In this document: positions 8,145 to 17,737 of the stretch, piece after piece | How the letters are laid out: each line of letters opens with the position of its first letter | Position numbering within the stretch: the stretch's first letter is position 1 | Assembly (NCBI GenBank): GCA_965199095.1 | Contig: CBDAQM010000006.1 | Location: 992,001 to 1,056,000, forward strand | Direction: 5' to 3' | From: LMUY01 sp965199095 | GTDB taxonomy: Bacteria > Pseudomonadota > Alphaproteobacteria > Acetobacterales > Acetobacteraceae | Length of the DNA stretch: 64,000 nt | The notes under the pieces: generated by a model | Databases searched by the model: none | What the model saw: the letters and a program-made list of their open reading frames with translations, nothing else | What the model was told of the DNA's origin: nothing | Position numbers and translations under genes: made by a program

Positions 8145-8855
8145 ATGACCCGCCCCCTGATCGGCGTGACCATGGATGCCGAGCAGCCCGGCGGCTGGTC
8201 GCGCTTTCCCTGGTATGCCCTGCGCGCCAACTACACCGACGCGGTCGCCGCCGCGGGCGGGCTGGCGGTCGCCCTGCCGCACGAACCGGAGCTGGCGGCC
8301 GCCATGCTGGACCGCCTGGACGGGCTGGTGGTGACCGGCGGCGCGTTCGACGTCTCGCCCGCGCTGTACGGCGCCGCGGACATCCATCCCACCGTGACCC
8401 TGAAGGATCGCCGGACGGCGGCGGAGTTGGCGCTGGTACAGGGCGCGCTCGCCCGCGACATGCCGGTGCTGGGGATCTGCGGCGGCCAGCAGCTCCTGGC
8501 CGTGGCGCTGGGCGGCACGCTGATCCAGCACATCCCGGACGCGGTGCCGGGCGCGCTGGAGCACGAGCAGCCGAACCCGCGCAACGAACCGGGGCACAGC
8601 GTCACGGTTGCGCCCGGCACCTTGCTGCACCGCATCGTGGGCAGCGGGACGATGCAGGTGAACTCCGCCCATCACCAGGCCGTGGCCTCGCCGGGGCCGT
8701 ACGCCGCGATCAACGCCACGGCGCCGGACGGCGTGGTGGAGGGCGTGGAGGATGGCCGCTACCGCTTCTGCCTCGGGCTGCAATGGCATCCGGAGTTCCT
8801 GATCGACCCCGGGGACGCCAAAATCTTCGCCGCCTTCATCGCCGCCGCAGCATGA
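8145..8855 (+). CDS. Class I glutamine amidotransferase-like hydrolase (C26, PuuD-like)
   Basis: 236-residue protein of the gamma-glutamyl-gamma-aminobutyrate hydrolase / peptidase C26 family, which cleaves gamma-glutamyl bonds. The catalytic triad is visible: Cys112 in LGICGGQQLL, and His215 and Glu217 in LQWHPEFLI. RPLIGVTMD at the N-terminus is the family opening. The ATG at 8145 was chosen over 8103 because family alignment starts there. The stop overlaps the rluB start by four bases. Whether it acts on gamma-glutamyl-GABA or another gamma-glutamyl compound cannot be told; there is no putrescine-pathway gene nearby. Confidence 0.88.
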   Translation: MTRPLIGVTMDAEQPGGWSRFPWYALRANYTDAVAAAGGLAVALPHEPELAAAMLDRLDGLVVTGGAFDVSPALYGAADIHPTVTLKDRRTAAELALVQGALARDMPVLGICGGQQLLAVALGGTLIQHIPDAVPGALEHEQPNPRNEPGHSVTVAPGTLLHRIVGSGTMQVNSAHHQAVASPGPYAAINATAPDGVVEGVEDGRYRFCLGLQWHPEFLIDPGDAKIFAAFIAAAA

Positions 8856-9640
8856 GCGGGCAGGCGCCCGGCGAGCCCACGCCGGAGCGCGGCGAACGGA
8901 TCGCCAAATGGCTCGCCCGCGCCGGCGTGGCCAGCCGGCGGGACGCGGAGAAACTGCTGGCCGACGGGCGGGTGCGGGTGAACGGCGCGCCCATCACCCA
9001 CCCGGCGACCTTCATCAGCCCGGGCGACATCGTGCAGGTGAACAACCATGTCGTCGACGCGCCCGACCGCGCCCGGCTATGGCGCTACCACAAGCCGGAA
9101 GGGCTGGTGACCACCCATCGCGACCCCCAGGGCCGCCCCACCGTGTTCGAACGGCTGCCGGAGCAACTGCCCCGCGTGGTGAGCATCGGGCGGCTGGACT
9201 TGAACAGCGAGGGGCTGCTGCTGCTGACCAACGATGGCGGCCTGGCGCGGCAATTGGAACTGCCGTCCAATGGCTGGGCCCGGCGCTACCGCGTCCGGGT
9301 GCACGGCGTGGTGCCGGAACGGGCGCTCGCCGGCCTGGCGGACGGCGTGACCGTCGACGGCGTCCGGTACGGCGCGATCGAGGCGGCGGTGGATTCCCGC
9401 GCGTTGAGCAACACGTGGCTGAGCGTCAGCCTGCGGGAAGGCCGCAACCGCGAAATACGCCGGGTGATGACGCATCTGGGTTTGCAGGTGACGCGGCTGA
9501 TCCGGGTGGCATACGGGCCGTTCCAGCTTGGCAATCTGGAGCGCGGCGCCGTGGACGAAATCACCGGCAAGGTGCTGCGGGAGCAACTGCCCGACATGCC
9601 CAAGCCCGCGCGGGTCAAAGACCGGGATCGCGCTTTCTGA
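8852..9640 (+). CDS. rluB: 23S rRNA pseudouridine synthase, RluB/RsuA family
   Basis: 262-residue pseudouridine synthase. An N-terminal S4 RNA-binding domain (about 14-62, ERIAKWLARAGVASRRDAE) precedes the catalytic domain. The family motif GRLDLNSEGLLLLTND contains the catalytic Asp116, and GRNREIRRVMTHLG is the second conserved block. The length and S4 domain fit RluB (23S U2605) better than RsuA, but the two are hard to separate by eye. The ATG at 8852 overlaps the amidotransferase stop, and its own stop overlaps the rsmD start, so all three are likely one operon. Confidence 0.9.
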   Translation: MSGQAPGEPTPERGERIAKWLARAGVASRRDAEKLLADGRVRVNGAPITHPATFISPGDIVQVNNHVVDAPDRARLWRYHKPEGLVTTHRDPQGRPTVFERLPEQLPRVVSIGRLDLNSEGLLLLTNDGGLARQLELPSNGWARRYRVRVHGVVPERALAGLADGVTVDGVRYGAIEAAVDSRALSNTWLSVSLREGRNREIRRVMTHLGLQVTRLIRVAYGPFQLGNLERGAVDEITGKVLREQLPDMPKPARVKDRDRAF

Positions 9641-10200
9641 GGATCATCGCCGGGGCCTGGCGCGGCCGCAGCCTGCGTGCGCCCCCCGGCCTGGCGACCC
9701 GGCCGACGGCGGAGCGGCTGCGGCAGGCGCTGTTCGACATGCTGCTGCATGCGCCTTGGGGCGGGCGGCTGGATGGCCTAGCGGTGCTCGACGCGTTTGC
9801 CGGCACCGGCGCGCTGGGGCTGGAGGCGCTGTCCCGCGGCGCCGCCTCCGCCGTGTTCATGGAACGGGACCGCAGCGCGCTGGACGCCTTGCGCGCCAAC
9901 GTCGCGGCCTGCCGTGGCGTGCCGGCGCAGGTACTCGCCGTCGACGTGCTGCGCCCACCGGCCGGCACGCCCTGCGGGTTGGTCTTCCTGGACCCGCCCT
10001 ATGGCGAGGGCCTGCTGCCGCGGGCCGTGGCGGCGCTGACCGGCGCGGGATGGATCGCACCGGACGCGTTGATCGTGGCGGAGGCTGGACGCGACGAGGC
10101 GGCCGGGTGCGGCGAGGTGCTGGCGGACCGGGCGCATGGCGCGGGACGCGTGCTGGTCTGGCGGGCCGCGGGTCCAGCAAGCCCGTTCACCCCTCCTTAA
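9637..10200 (+). CDS. rsmD: 16S rRNA (guanine966-N2)-methyltransferase
   Basis: 187-residue SAM-dependent methyltransferase acting on G966 of 16S rRNA. The SAM loop is VLDAFAGTGALGLEAL (about 48-63) and the catalytic NPPY-type motif is FLDPPYGEG. Family members begin MRIIAGxWRGR. Here the matching codons are CTG AGG ATC ATC GCC, so the start appears to be CTG at 9637. It overlaps the rluB TGA (CTGA), and there is no in-frame ATG, GTG or TTG in the preceding 24 bases. Translation probably depends on coupling to rluB. Confidence 0.88.
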   Translation: MRIIAGAWRGRSLRAPPGLATRPTAERLRQALFDMLLHAPWGGRLDGLAVLDAFAGTGALGLEALSRGAASAVFMERDRSALDALRANVAACRGVPAQVLAVDVLRPPAGTPCGLVFLDPPYGEGLLPRAVAALTGAGWIAPDALIVAEAGRDEAAGCGEVLADRAHGAGRVLVWRAAGPASPFTPP

Positions 10201-10224
10201 CCCGTCGTAGCCTACCATCGTCGC

Positions 10225-11835
10225 ATGTCCGACCCGATCGAAGCGCTGCTCCTCGCCATCGCGCATTGCCACGCCGGGCGCCACGCCGAGGCAGAGGCGC
10301 TGCTGCACCATGTGCTTGCCGCCGATCCCGAGCAGCCGAACGCGCTATTCCTGCTCGGCGAGTGCGCCCTCGCCGCGGACCGGCCGGAAGACGCCATCGA
10401 TGCGCTGTCGCACGCGTTGGCGCTGCGGCCGAGGCACCGGGATTGCCGGATCGCACTCGCCCGCGCCCAACTGGCAGCCGAATTGCCGTGGGACGCGCTG
10501 GATACGCTGGAGCCACTGGAGCGCGACACCGCCCTGGCGGCAGCGCAAAGCCTGCGCGGCACCGCCCTCAATGCCATGGGCCGCCCGGACGAGGCGGTCC
10601 CGGCGTTCATCCATGCCCTCGCGACCAAGCCGGACCACGCGGAAACCCATCTGAACCTCGGCAATGCCTATGCCGAGTTGGACCAGCCCGAGCAGGCGGA
10701 ACACCATATCCGCCGCGCCATCGCGCTGGAGCCGGAGATGGTGGCGGCGCATACCAGCCTCGGCCACCTGCTCGCCGCCGCCGGCCGCGTGGCCGAGGCG
10801 GTGGCCAGTGCGCAAACCGCCATCACCCTGCAGCCGGATTTCGCCGCCGCCCATTGGAACCAGGGCGTGGCGCTGCTGCTGGGCGGCGACATGGCAGCGG
10901 GCTGGGAGAAGTACGAGTGGCGTAAACGCCGCTTCCCCGACAGCTTCGGCAACGCTCCCGGTCCGCAATGGGATGGCGGCGCGCTGAACGGACGCACCAT
11001 CCTGGTGCTGGCGGAACAGGGGATGGGCGACACGATCCAGTTCGCCCGCTACCTGCCGCTGCTGGCGCAGCGCGGCGCGCGGGTGATCGTGGAATGCGCC
11101 GCATCGCTCGTCCCGCTGTTGGGCGCCATGCCCGGCGTGGCGCAGGCCTGCGCCCGCGGGCGTCGCCCGGCCTACGACCTCTGGGTCGACCAGATGAGCC
11201 TGCCGCGCCTGTTCGGCACCACATTGGACACCGTGCCGTTCATCACGGCGTATATGCGGGCCGATCCGGACAGGACCGCCCACTGGGACAAAAGGCTACC
11301 GGGCGGGCTTCGCGTCGGGCTGGCCTGGGCCGGCAACCCGCTGCATTCCAACGACGCCAGACGCTCCATCCCGGTCGCGGCACTCGGCCCCATCATTGCC
11401 GCGGGGTATGGCAGCCTGGTCAACCTGCAAGTCGGCGGCCGGGCGGACGAGCTTGCGGGCGTGGCCGACTGCTCGGACGGGCTGACCGACTGGGGCGAGA
11501 CGGCGGCGGCGGTCGCCACATTGGACCTCGTCATCACGGTCGACACCGCGGTCGCTCACATGGCGGGGGCGCTCGGCATCCCGGTCTGGGTCATGCTGCC
11601 GCACGCGCCCGACTGGCGCTGGATGCTGGATCGCACCGACAGCCCCTGGTACTCATGCATGCGCCTGTTCCGGCAGCAGCGGCCGGGCGACTGGGCTAGC
11701 GTTGTGGACCAGGTCGCCGCCGCCCTGGAGGACGTGATGCGCCCGGTCGCCACACCCGGTCACAGCATCGCCATGCCGCCATTGACGTGCAGCGTGGCGC
11801 CGGTGACCCAGCCGGCCTCGTCCGACGCCAGGTAG
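10225..11835 (+). CDS. TPR protein with C-terminal glycosyltransferase-9-like domain
   Basis: 536 residues. The N-terminal half (about 1-225) is a chain of tetratricopeptide repeats (for example HLNLGNAYAELDQPEQAEHHIRRAIALEP). The C-terminal half (about 250-500) resembles the heptosyltransferase/GT9 fold, including RVGLAWAGNPLHSNDARRSI and DLVITVDTAVAHMAGALGIPVWVMLP. Proteins of this build are common in Rhodospirillales and often sit near surface glycosylation genes; here there is no such partner, so the substrate is unknown. No signal peptide. The last 76 bp overlap the 3' end of the convergent fabG gene, so the final 25 residues may be an accidental extension. Confidence 0.82.
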   Translation: MSDPIEALLLAIAHCHAGRHAEAEALLHHVLAADPEQPNALFLLGECALAADRPEDAIDALSHALALRPRHRDCRIALARAQLAAELPWDALDTLEPLERDTALAAAQSLRGTALNAMGRPDEAVPAFIHALATKPDHAETHLNLGNAYAELDQPEQAEHHIRRAIALEPEMVAAHTSLGHLLAAAGRVAEAVASAQTAITLQPDFAAAHWNQGVALLLGGDMAAGWEKYEWRKRRFPDSFGNAPGPQWDGGALNGRTILVLAEQGMGDTIQFARYLPLLAQRGARVIVECAASLVPLLGAMPGVAQACARGRRPAYDLWVDQMSLPRLFGTTLDTVPFITAYMRADPDRTAHWDKRLPGGLRVGLAWAGNPLHSNDARRSIPVAALGPIIAAGYGSLVNLQVGGRADELAGVADCSDGLTDWGETAAAVATLDLVITVDTAVAHMAGALGIPVWVMLPHAPDWRWMLDRTDSPWYSCMRLFRQQRPGDWASVVDQVAAALEDVMRPVATPGHSIAMPPLTCSVAPVTQPASSDAR

Positions 11836-12497
11836 GCGACGGCGGCGGCCACGTCCCCGGGTTGCCCCATGCGGCCCAGCGGGATCGCCGCGGTCAGTCG
11901 CTGCTTCTGCTCCTCGCCCAGCTTGTCGGTCATCGCCGTTTCGATGAAGCCGGGCGCCACGACGTTCACGGTGATGCCGCGGGCGCCGAGCTCCTGCGCC
12001 AGGGATTTGCTCATGCCCACCAGGGCGGCCTTCGCGGCGGCGTAGTTCGCCTGGCCCGGATTGCCCGTGCTGCCGACGATGCTGGCGATCGCGATCATGC
12101 GCCCGGCCCGGCGGCGCACCATCCCCTTCATGGCGGCCCGCGCCAGCCGGAACGGGGCCGTCAGGTCCACATCCAGCACCGCCTGCCAATCCTCGTCCTT
12201 CATGCGCAGGGCAAGCATGTCGCGGGTGAAACCGGCATTGTTCACCAGGATGTCCAGCGGACCGGCCGCCTGCTCGGCCGCGGCGACCAGGGCGTCGGGC
12301 GCCGCGGGGTCGCGCAGATCCGCCGCGCAGACATGCACGCCCTCCCCCAACTCCGCGGCCAGCGCCGCCAACGCGTCCGTCCGGGTGCCGGAGACCACGA
12401 TGCGGGCGCCCTGCCCGTGCAGGCTGCGGGCGATGGCCGCGCCGATCCCCCCGGACGCGCCGGTGATCAGCGCCACTTTGCCGTCCAAACGGAACAT
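11760..12497 (-). CDS. fabG: 3-oxoacyl-ACP reductase
   Basis: 245-residue NADPH-dependent SDR reducing 3-oxoacyl-ACP in fatty acid synthesis, or a close FabG paralogue. Motifs: TGASGGIG at 12-19, NNAG at 86-89, catalytic Ser139, and NYAAAK giving Tyr152 and Lys156. The middle segment GSTGNPGQANY and the ending VTGATLHVNGGMAML are diagnostic of true FabG. No fabD or acpP neighbour is present, which is less usual for the primary copy. The 3' end overlaps the convergent TPR gene. A 147-bp divergent promoter region separates it from the Rieske-reductase gene. Confidence 0.93.
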   Translation of the reverse strand: MFRLDGKVALITGASGGIGAAIARSLHGQGARIVVSGTRTDALAALAAELGEGVHVCAADLRDPAAPDALVAAAEQAAGPLDILVNNAGFTRDMLALRMKDEDWQAVLDVDLTAPFRLARAAMKGMVRRRAGRMIAIASIVGSTGNPGQANYAAAKAALVGMSKSLAQELGARGITVNVVAPGFIETAMTDKLGEEQKQRLTAAIPLGRMGQPGDVAAAVAYLASDEAGWVTGATLHVNGGMAML

Positions 12498-12644
12498 CGC
12501 GGGCCCTCCCTTGGTGAACGACGCCGCCTACAAGCTGGCCAGGCCGGTGTCCAGCGTGACCAGAGCAGCCCGCATCGGCCTTGTCGGATGCGCAACCGCC
12601 AGGCGCGGCATCGGTTGAGCATCCGTCAGGTGCAGGAGCAGGCG

Positions 12645-14135
12645 GTGGCATTCATCAAGGCGGCAAACTTGTCCACCCTTGCCGAGGGCATGACGGCGCT
12701 GGAGCTGGGTGACACCAAGCTGGTGCTGGTGCGCGACGACCAGGGCGTGCGCGCGCTCGAAGGCACGTGCCCCCACGCCAAGGCGCCGCTTGAAAAAGGC
12801 GTGCTTTGCCGCGGCCGCATCATCTGCCCCTGGCACATGGGGGCGTTCGATGCCCGCACCGGCGCGCTGTTGGAGCCCGTGGCCATGCGCGCGCTGCACC
12901 GGCATGACGTGCGGATCGATGGCGACGACGTGCTGGTGGACCCGGTCCCGCTGCCGGTCGCCGCGCCGGCCAGCCCCAGCGACGGCCGCGTGTTCGTGAT
13001 CGCCGGCTCCGGCGCGGCGGGCGCGATGGCGGCGATCACGCTGCGGGACGAAGGTTTCACCGGGCGGATCCGCGTGCTGGGTCCCGACCCTGCGGAGCCG
13101 TTGGACCGGACCCAACTCAGCAAGATGGCGATCGCCTCCGCCGAGTTCGACCGCGCCACCCTGCCGCTGCTGGATGCCGACACGATCGGCCGGCTGTCGC
13201 TGGAGCGCACGCCGTCCGCCGTCGCCGCACTCGACCCGGCGGCCCGCACGATGACGCTCGCGGATGGCGAGGTGGTGCGCTACGACGCCGCCCTGCTCGC
13301 CACCGGCGCCGCACCGAAGCCGCCGCATTTTCCTGGACCGGGCCGGGCATTGACGCTGCGCAGCGTGCGGGATGTCGACGCGATCCTTCAGCACGTCACC
13401 CCTGGCGGCCGGGCGGTGGTGATCGGCACCAGCTTCATCGGCATGGAGGTCGCGTCCGCCCTGGCGGAGCGCAAGATGGACGTGACGATCGTGGGCGAGG
13501 CCGCCCTGCCCTTCGCATCGCTGCTCGGCGACAGGGTCGGCGCCGCGATCCGCAGCCTGCACGAGGGCAAAGGCGTCCGCTTTCGCCTGAATGCGCGTGT
13601 CGCGCGGCTTGAGGAGGATGCGGTCCTGCTGGACGGGGGTGAGCGCCTGCCCGCGACGCTGGTGGTGGCCGGGCTCGGCGTCATGCCGGTGCTGGACTAT
13701 GCGCCGGAGCTGCAGAAGACGGACGATGGCGGCTTGGCGGTGGACGCGTCGTTGCGGGTGGCGCCCGGCCTGTGGGCCGCAGGTGATATCGCGTCCCCTG
13801 CCGGTTGGCCGCGGATCGAGCACTGGCGGCTGGCGCAGCAGCATGGGCGGATCGCCGCGATGGGCATGGCGGGGCGGCAGGCGGCGTATGACGGCGTGCC
13901 GTTCTTTTGGAGCGCCCAGGCTGGCAAGCGGTTCCACTCGCTCGGCCACGCCGCCGGGTTCGACGACATCGCCTATGACGGCGACGTGGAAGCGTTCGAC
14001 TTCACGGCCTGGTATTTGAAGGACGGCCGGGTGGTCAGCGCCTTCATCTGCGGCCGCGACCAGGCGGCGGCGACCCTGTCGGACGCGATGCGCCAGACGC
14101 TGACCCTGGCGCAGGCACGGGCCGCCGTCGGCTGA
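12645..14135 (+). CDS. Rieske-domain FAD/NAD(P)H ferredoxin reductase-like protein
   Basis: About 496 residues combining an N-terminal Rieske [2Fe-2S] domain with an FAD-dependent pyridine nucleotide-disulfide reductase domain (AIFL / Rieske-reductase type). Rieske ligands are Cys42, His44, Cys61 and His64 (TCPHAKAP and CPWHMG). The FAD part begins at about 110 (FVIAGSGAAGAMAAITLRDEG) and carries GRAVVIGTSFIGMEVASAL for NAD(P) binding and LWAAGDIAS at the FAD end. Start choice is uncertain. GTG at 12645 has AGGAG six bases upstream; TTG 12615 and GTG 12630 are alternatives. Its electron acceptor is unknown, and no oxygenase gene lies beside it. Confidence 0.87.
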   Translation: MAFIKAANLSTLAEGMTALELGDTKLVLVRDDQGVRALEGTCPHAKAPLEKGVLCRGRIICPWHMGAFDARTGALLEPVAMRALHRHDVRIDGDDVLVDPVPLPVAAPASPSDGRVFVIAGSGAAGAMAAITLRDEGFTGRIRVLGPDPAEPLDRTQLSKMAIASAEFDRATLPLLDADTIGRLSLERTPSAVAALDPAARTMTLADGEVVRYDAALLATGAAPKPPHFPGPGRALTLRSVRDVDAILQHVTPGGRAVVIGTSFIGMEVASALAERKMDVTIVGEAALPFASLLGDRVGAAIRSLHEGKGVRFRLNARVARLEEDAVLLDGGERLPATLVVAGLGVMPVLDYAPELQKTDDGGLAVDASLRVAPGLWAAGDIASPAGWPRIEHWRLAQQHGRIAAMGMAGRQAAYDGVPFFWSAQAGKRFHSLGHAAGFDDIAYDGDVEAFDFTAWYLKDGRVVSAFICGRDQAAATLSDAMRQTLTLAQARAAVG

Positions 14136-14137
14136 GT

Positions 14138-14587
14138 CTACGGCGATTCGGGCGGGTAGACGTCGTGGCGTGGCGCCGGCGCCGGTAATGGCGCCGCGGG
14201 TGCGGCGGCGGGAACGCGGATGCATTGGGCGGCCACGTGGTGCACCGGGCGCGGCCGCGGACGGCGCGGCGCGGGCGTGACGTAGGCGATCGGCGGGACA
14301 AAGACGACCGGCGGCGGCGGCGGCAGATAAACGACAGGCGGCGCCACGTAGTACGGGCGTGGATAAAACCCGCCGTAATACCCGCCGCCGAGCAGGCCGA
14401 CGCCCAACCCGACCCCGAAGCCGGGACCAAAGCCGCGATAGCCGTAGCCGCGATAGCCGTAGCCGCCATAACCGCCCCGGAACCCGCCATAGCCGAACCG
14501 CTGCGCAGCGGCCGGCGCGGGCGCCAGTGACACGGATGCGGCGAACAGCGCCACAACCAATGACGTGACAGGAATGCTCCAACGCAT
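14138..14587 (-). CDS. Secreted Gly/Tyr- and Pro-rich low-complexity protein
   Basis: 149 residues with a clear Sec signal peptide (MRWSIPVTSLVVALFAAS, cleavage after AAA-Q near residue 29). The mature part starts with a glycine/tyrosine/arginine-rich region of GYGGYGYRGYGYRG type, passes through GVGLGVGLLGGGYYGG, and ends in Pro-rich sequence. The ATG at 14587 is chosen because GGAGGAG lies 9 bp upstream. Similar low-complexity envelope proteins are common in alphaproteobacteria and have no known biochemical role. The gene is convergent with, and only two bases from, the Rieske-reductase gene. Confidence 0.7.
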   Translation of the reverse strand: MRWSIPVTSLVVALFAASVSLAPAPAAAQRFGYGGFRGGYGGYGYRGYGYRGFGPGFGVGLGVGLLGGGYYGGFYPRPYYVAPPVVYLPPPPPVVFVPPIAYVTPAPRRPRPRPVHHVAAQCIRVPAAAPAAPLPAPAPRHDVYPPESP

Positions 14588-14689
14588 GATCCACATCTCC
14601 TCCGACGCCGGAATCCCGCGCATTTGCGGTGAAATCGTGGCGGGCCGGGCGGCGCATGGGCCGGTCTCGCGGCAATGTGTGCGGTCGGC

Positions 14690-15486
<797 letters not shown>

Positions 15487-15490
<4 letters not shown>

Positions 15491-16470
15491 AGCGGACCGG
15501 AGCGGCGCAGCCGCCCGACATGGATGTTGAACACCATGGCCGCGAGGATCGCCGCCCCCAGAATGATGTTGAAGGTGAAGGCGTTGATGCCGATCAAGGT
15601 AAACCCGTCGCTCAGCACGCCGAGCACGAAGGCGCCAATCAGCCCGCCCACGATCGTGCCGGAGCCGCCGGCCAGCGGCGTGCCGCCGATCACCCCCGCC
15701 GCGACGGCCAGGAACATGATGCCGTTGCCGCCGGCCTGCGGGTCGATCGAGGAGATGCGGAAGCCCTCCAGGATACCGGTCAGCCCGGCCAGGGCGGCCG
15801 CGATCATGAAGTTGCCGATCTTGAGCCGGTTGACGCGGATGCCCGCCTCCGACGCGCCGAGCGGGTTCGCCCCAGCGGCGATCGTGTGCAGCCCCCAGCG
15901 CGTGCGCCGCAGCACCACGTGCATCACGGCGACGACGAGGACGGCCCAGATGATCTCGCTATACCCCCAACTGCCGAACACGGCGGCGAAGCCGGGCTCG
16001 TCCGGCGCCTCCACCGGCGTCCCCTGCGACAGCGTCAGGGTCAGCCCGTTCAGCAGGAAATTGGTGCCGAGCGTGGTGATGAAGGATGGCACCCTCAGCA
16101 CGACCGTGATCACACCGTTGACCAGGCCGAGCAGGGCGCTCGCCGCCAGCGCCAGGACGACGGCGACCGGCAACGGCGCGCCCGCCTGGTGGGCGAAATG
16201 CATGAGGAACGGCGCCAGGGCGAACACCATGCCGGCCGAAAGGTCGATCTCGCCGCCGATCATCAGCATGATCTCGCCGCACGCGATGATCGCGGCCGGC
16301 GCCACGAACTGCGAGAGGTTCTGCAGGCTCGCGTCGGTCAGCAGGAAGTCGGTGTTGGCCCATTCGAAATACGCCGTCAGGATGATCGCGACGACGAGGA
16401 TGCTCAGTTCCGGCCAGCGCAGCACGCCTTCGACCAGGCTGGTCCGACGTGGCGGAGAGGGCTCGGCCAT
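15487..16470 (-). CDS. Sugar ABC importer permease (RbsC-like)
   Basis: 327-residue inner-membrane permease with about eight to ten membrane helices, CUT2 family. The conserved GGEIDLSAGMVFAL segment (about 72-85) and AAGANPLGASEAGIRVNRLK (about 203-222) are typical of RbsC/FrcC/XylH proteins, as is the glycine-rich GGTPLAGGSGTIVGGLIGA near 275. It sits 9 bp after the substrate-binding protein gene and overlaps the ATPase gene, supporting one operon. Confidence 0.92.
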
Positions 16471-16479
16471 GGCGCGCGA

Positions 16480-17571
16480 CTACGTCGTGATCGGGCCGGA
16501 GCGGGCGACGATCTCCCGTTTGTCCGTCTTGCCCTCATACCGGGTGCTGGTGGACAGGTAGGTCCCGACCGTGTTCTTGGTGACGAACTTCAATCCGGTG
16601 TTGCAATCCGCCGGGCCGAGCAGACCGCCGGACGCCAGGAAGGCGAACATCTGGGTCACGGTGTAGAAGCCCTGGAGATAGGGCTGCTGGTCGATCGTGA
16701 AGTGCATCGCACCCGATTGGATCAGCGCCAGCGTGCGGGGCAGCAGGTCGAACCCGCCGCCGATCACGCCTTTCGCCGCCAGCCCATGCTTGTTCATCGT
16801 TTCGGCCACCGCCTGGGTCGTGCCGCCATCCACCGAGAACATGCCCTTGACGTCCTGGTGGCCGAGGTAGAACGACTCGACCTTGGACACCTCCTCGTTG
16901 ACGGTCGCCCCCGTCGCGATCACCTGCACGTCGTAGCTCTTGCCGGATTTCTTGATGGCGTCCTGCGCACCGTCGATGCGCGGTTGCAGGTTCAGCGCGC
17001 CGGGCGTCGCGATCAGCAGGGCGACGGTGCCCCCATCCACCATCCGGGCGATGCGCTCGCCCATGGCATAGCCGGCTTTGTACAGGTCCTGCCCGATATA
17101 GGCGAGCCGCTTGTTGCCGCTGCCGGACGGTGCATCGGCATTGTAGGAGAACACCGGGATGCCCGCGGCCAGCGCGCGATCGGTCGGCGCGTCGAACGCC
17201 TTGGGGTCGATCATCGGAACGGCGATCGCGGCGGCCTTCGCCGCGATGGCGGCGTTCATCGCGTTCACCATTTCCGCCACGTCGGAGTTCGCCGAGCCGG
17301 TCCATTGATGGTCGCAGCCGAGCAGGTCGCAGGCATCCGCCAGGCCGTACTGCGTCGGCACGAAGAACGGGTTGGTGGTGACGTGGTTGACGAACACGAA
17401 GCGCCAGCGCGGGTGGTCCGGGAACGGCCCGGCCTCCGCCGCCTGCGCGGCCCGCGTGCCGGCGAGCAAGGCCATGGCCGACGCCAGGCCGGCGCCGTGC
17501 AACAGCCCGCGGCGCCCGGACCGCATCTGCGTCAAGCCAGGCCCAGCATCGCCGGTCATCGACTGCGTCAC
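16480..17571 (-). CDS. Sugar ABC importer periplasmic binding protein
   Basis: 363 residues, type-1 periplasmic sugar-binding protein (RbsB-like, Peripla_BP_4). The N-terminus carries a twin-arginine-like segment (SGRRGLLHGAG) followed by a hydrophobic stretch ending TRAAQAAEA, suggesting Tat or Sec export. Mature landmarks are FVFVNHVTTNPFF, NAMNAAIAAKAAAIAVPMID, IPVFSYNADAP and LAYIGQDLYKAG. GTG at 17571 is the preferred start because GGGGGAG lies 9-10 bp upstream; a longer frame from 17628 has no ribosome site. First gene of the importer operon, divergent from the GbsR-type regulator. Confidence 0.9.
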   Translation of the reverse strand: MTQSMTGDAGPGLTQMRSGRRGLLHGAGLASAMALLAGTRAAQAAEAGPFPDHPRWRFVFVNHVTTNPFFVPTQYGLADACDLLGCDHQWTGSANSDVAEMVNAMNAAIAAKAAAIAVPMIDPKAFDAPTDRALAAGIPVFSYNADAPSGSGNKRLAYIGQDLYKAGYAMGERIARMVDGGTVALLIATPGALNLQPRIDGAQDAIKKSGKSYDVQVIATGATVNEEVSKVESFYLGHQDVKGMFSVDGGTTQAVAETMNKHGLAAKGVIGGGFDLLPRTLALIQSGAMHFTIDQQPYLQGFYTVTQMFAFLASGGLLGPADCNTGLKFVTKNTVGTYLSTSTRYEGKTDKREIVARSGPITT

Positions 17572-17701
17572 AGCACTGTCTCCCCCGAATATGTTCTTAT
17601 CGGCTCGTTGCCGAAACCGTGCCGACATGGGGAAACGCCGTCAAGGGCGATGCGGGATGCGGCGCCGGCAGCGGGGTTGACACCCATTCCTCCACTCTCA
17701 T

Positions 17702-17724
17702 CTGAACGTTCAGGAAGTTCTGAA
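17702..17724. promoter_or_regulatory. Palindromic operator candidate upstream of the GbsR gene
   Basis: A perfect 12-bp palindrome, CTGAACGTTCAG (17702-17713), is followed after six bases by another matching half-site, CTGAA (17720-17724). This gives three copies of the CTGAA/TTCAG half-site in 23 bp. It lies 14 bp upstream of the GTG start of the MarR/GbsR-type regulator, in the intergenic region shared with the sugar ABC operon. Autoregulation by the adjacent regulator is the simplest reading. Confidence 0.6.
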
Positions 17725-17737
17725 ATAGGCTGTTCCG

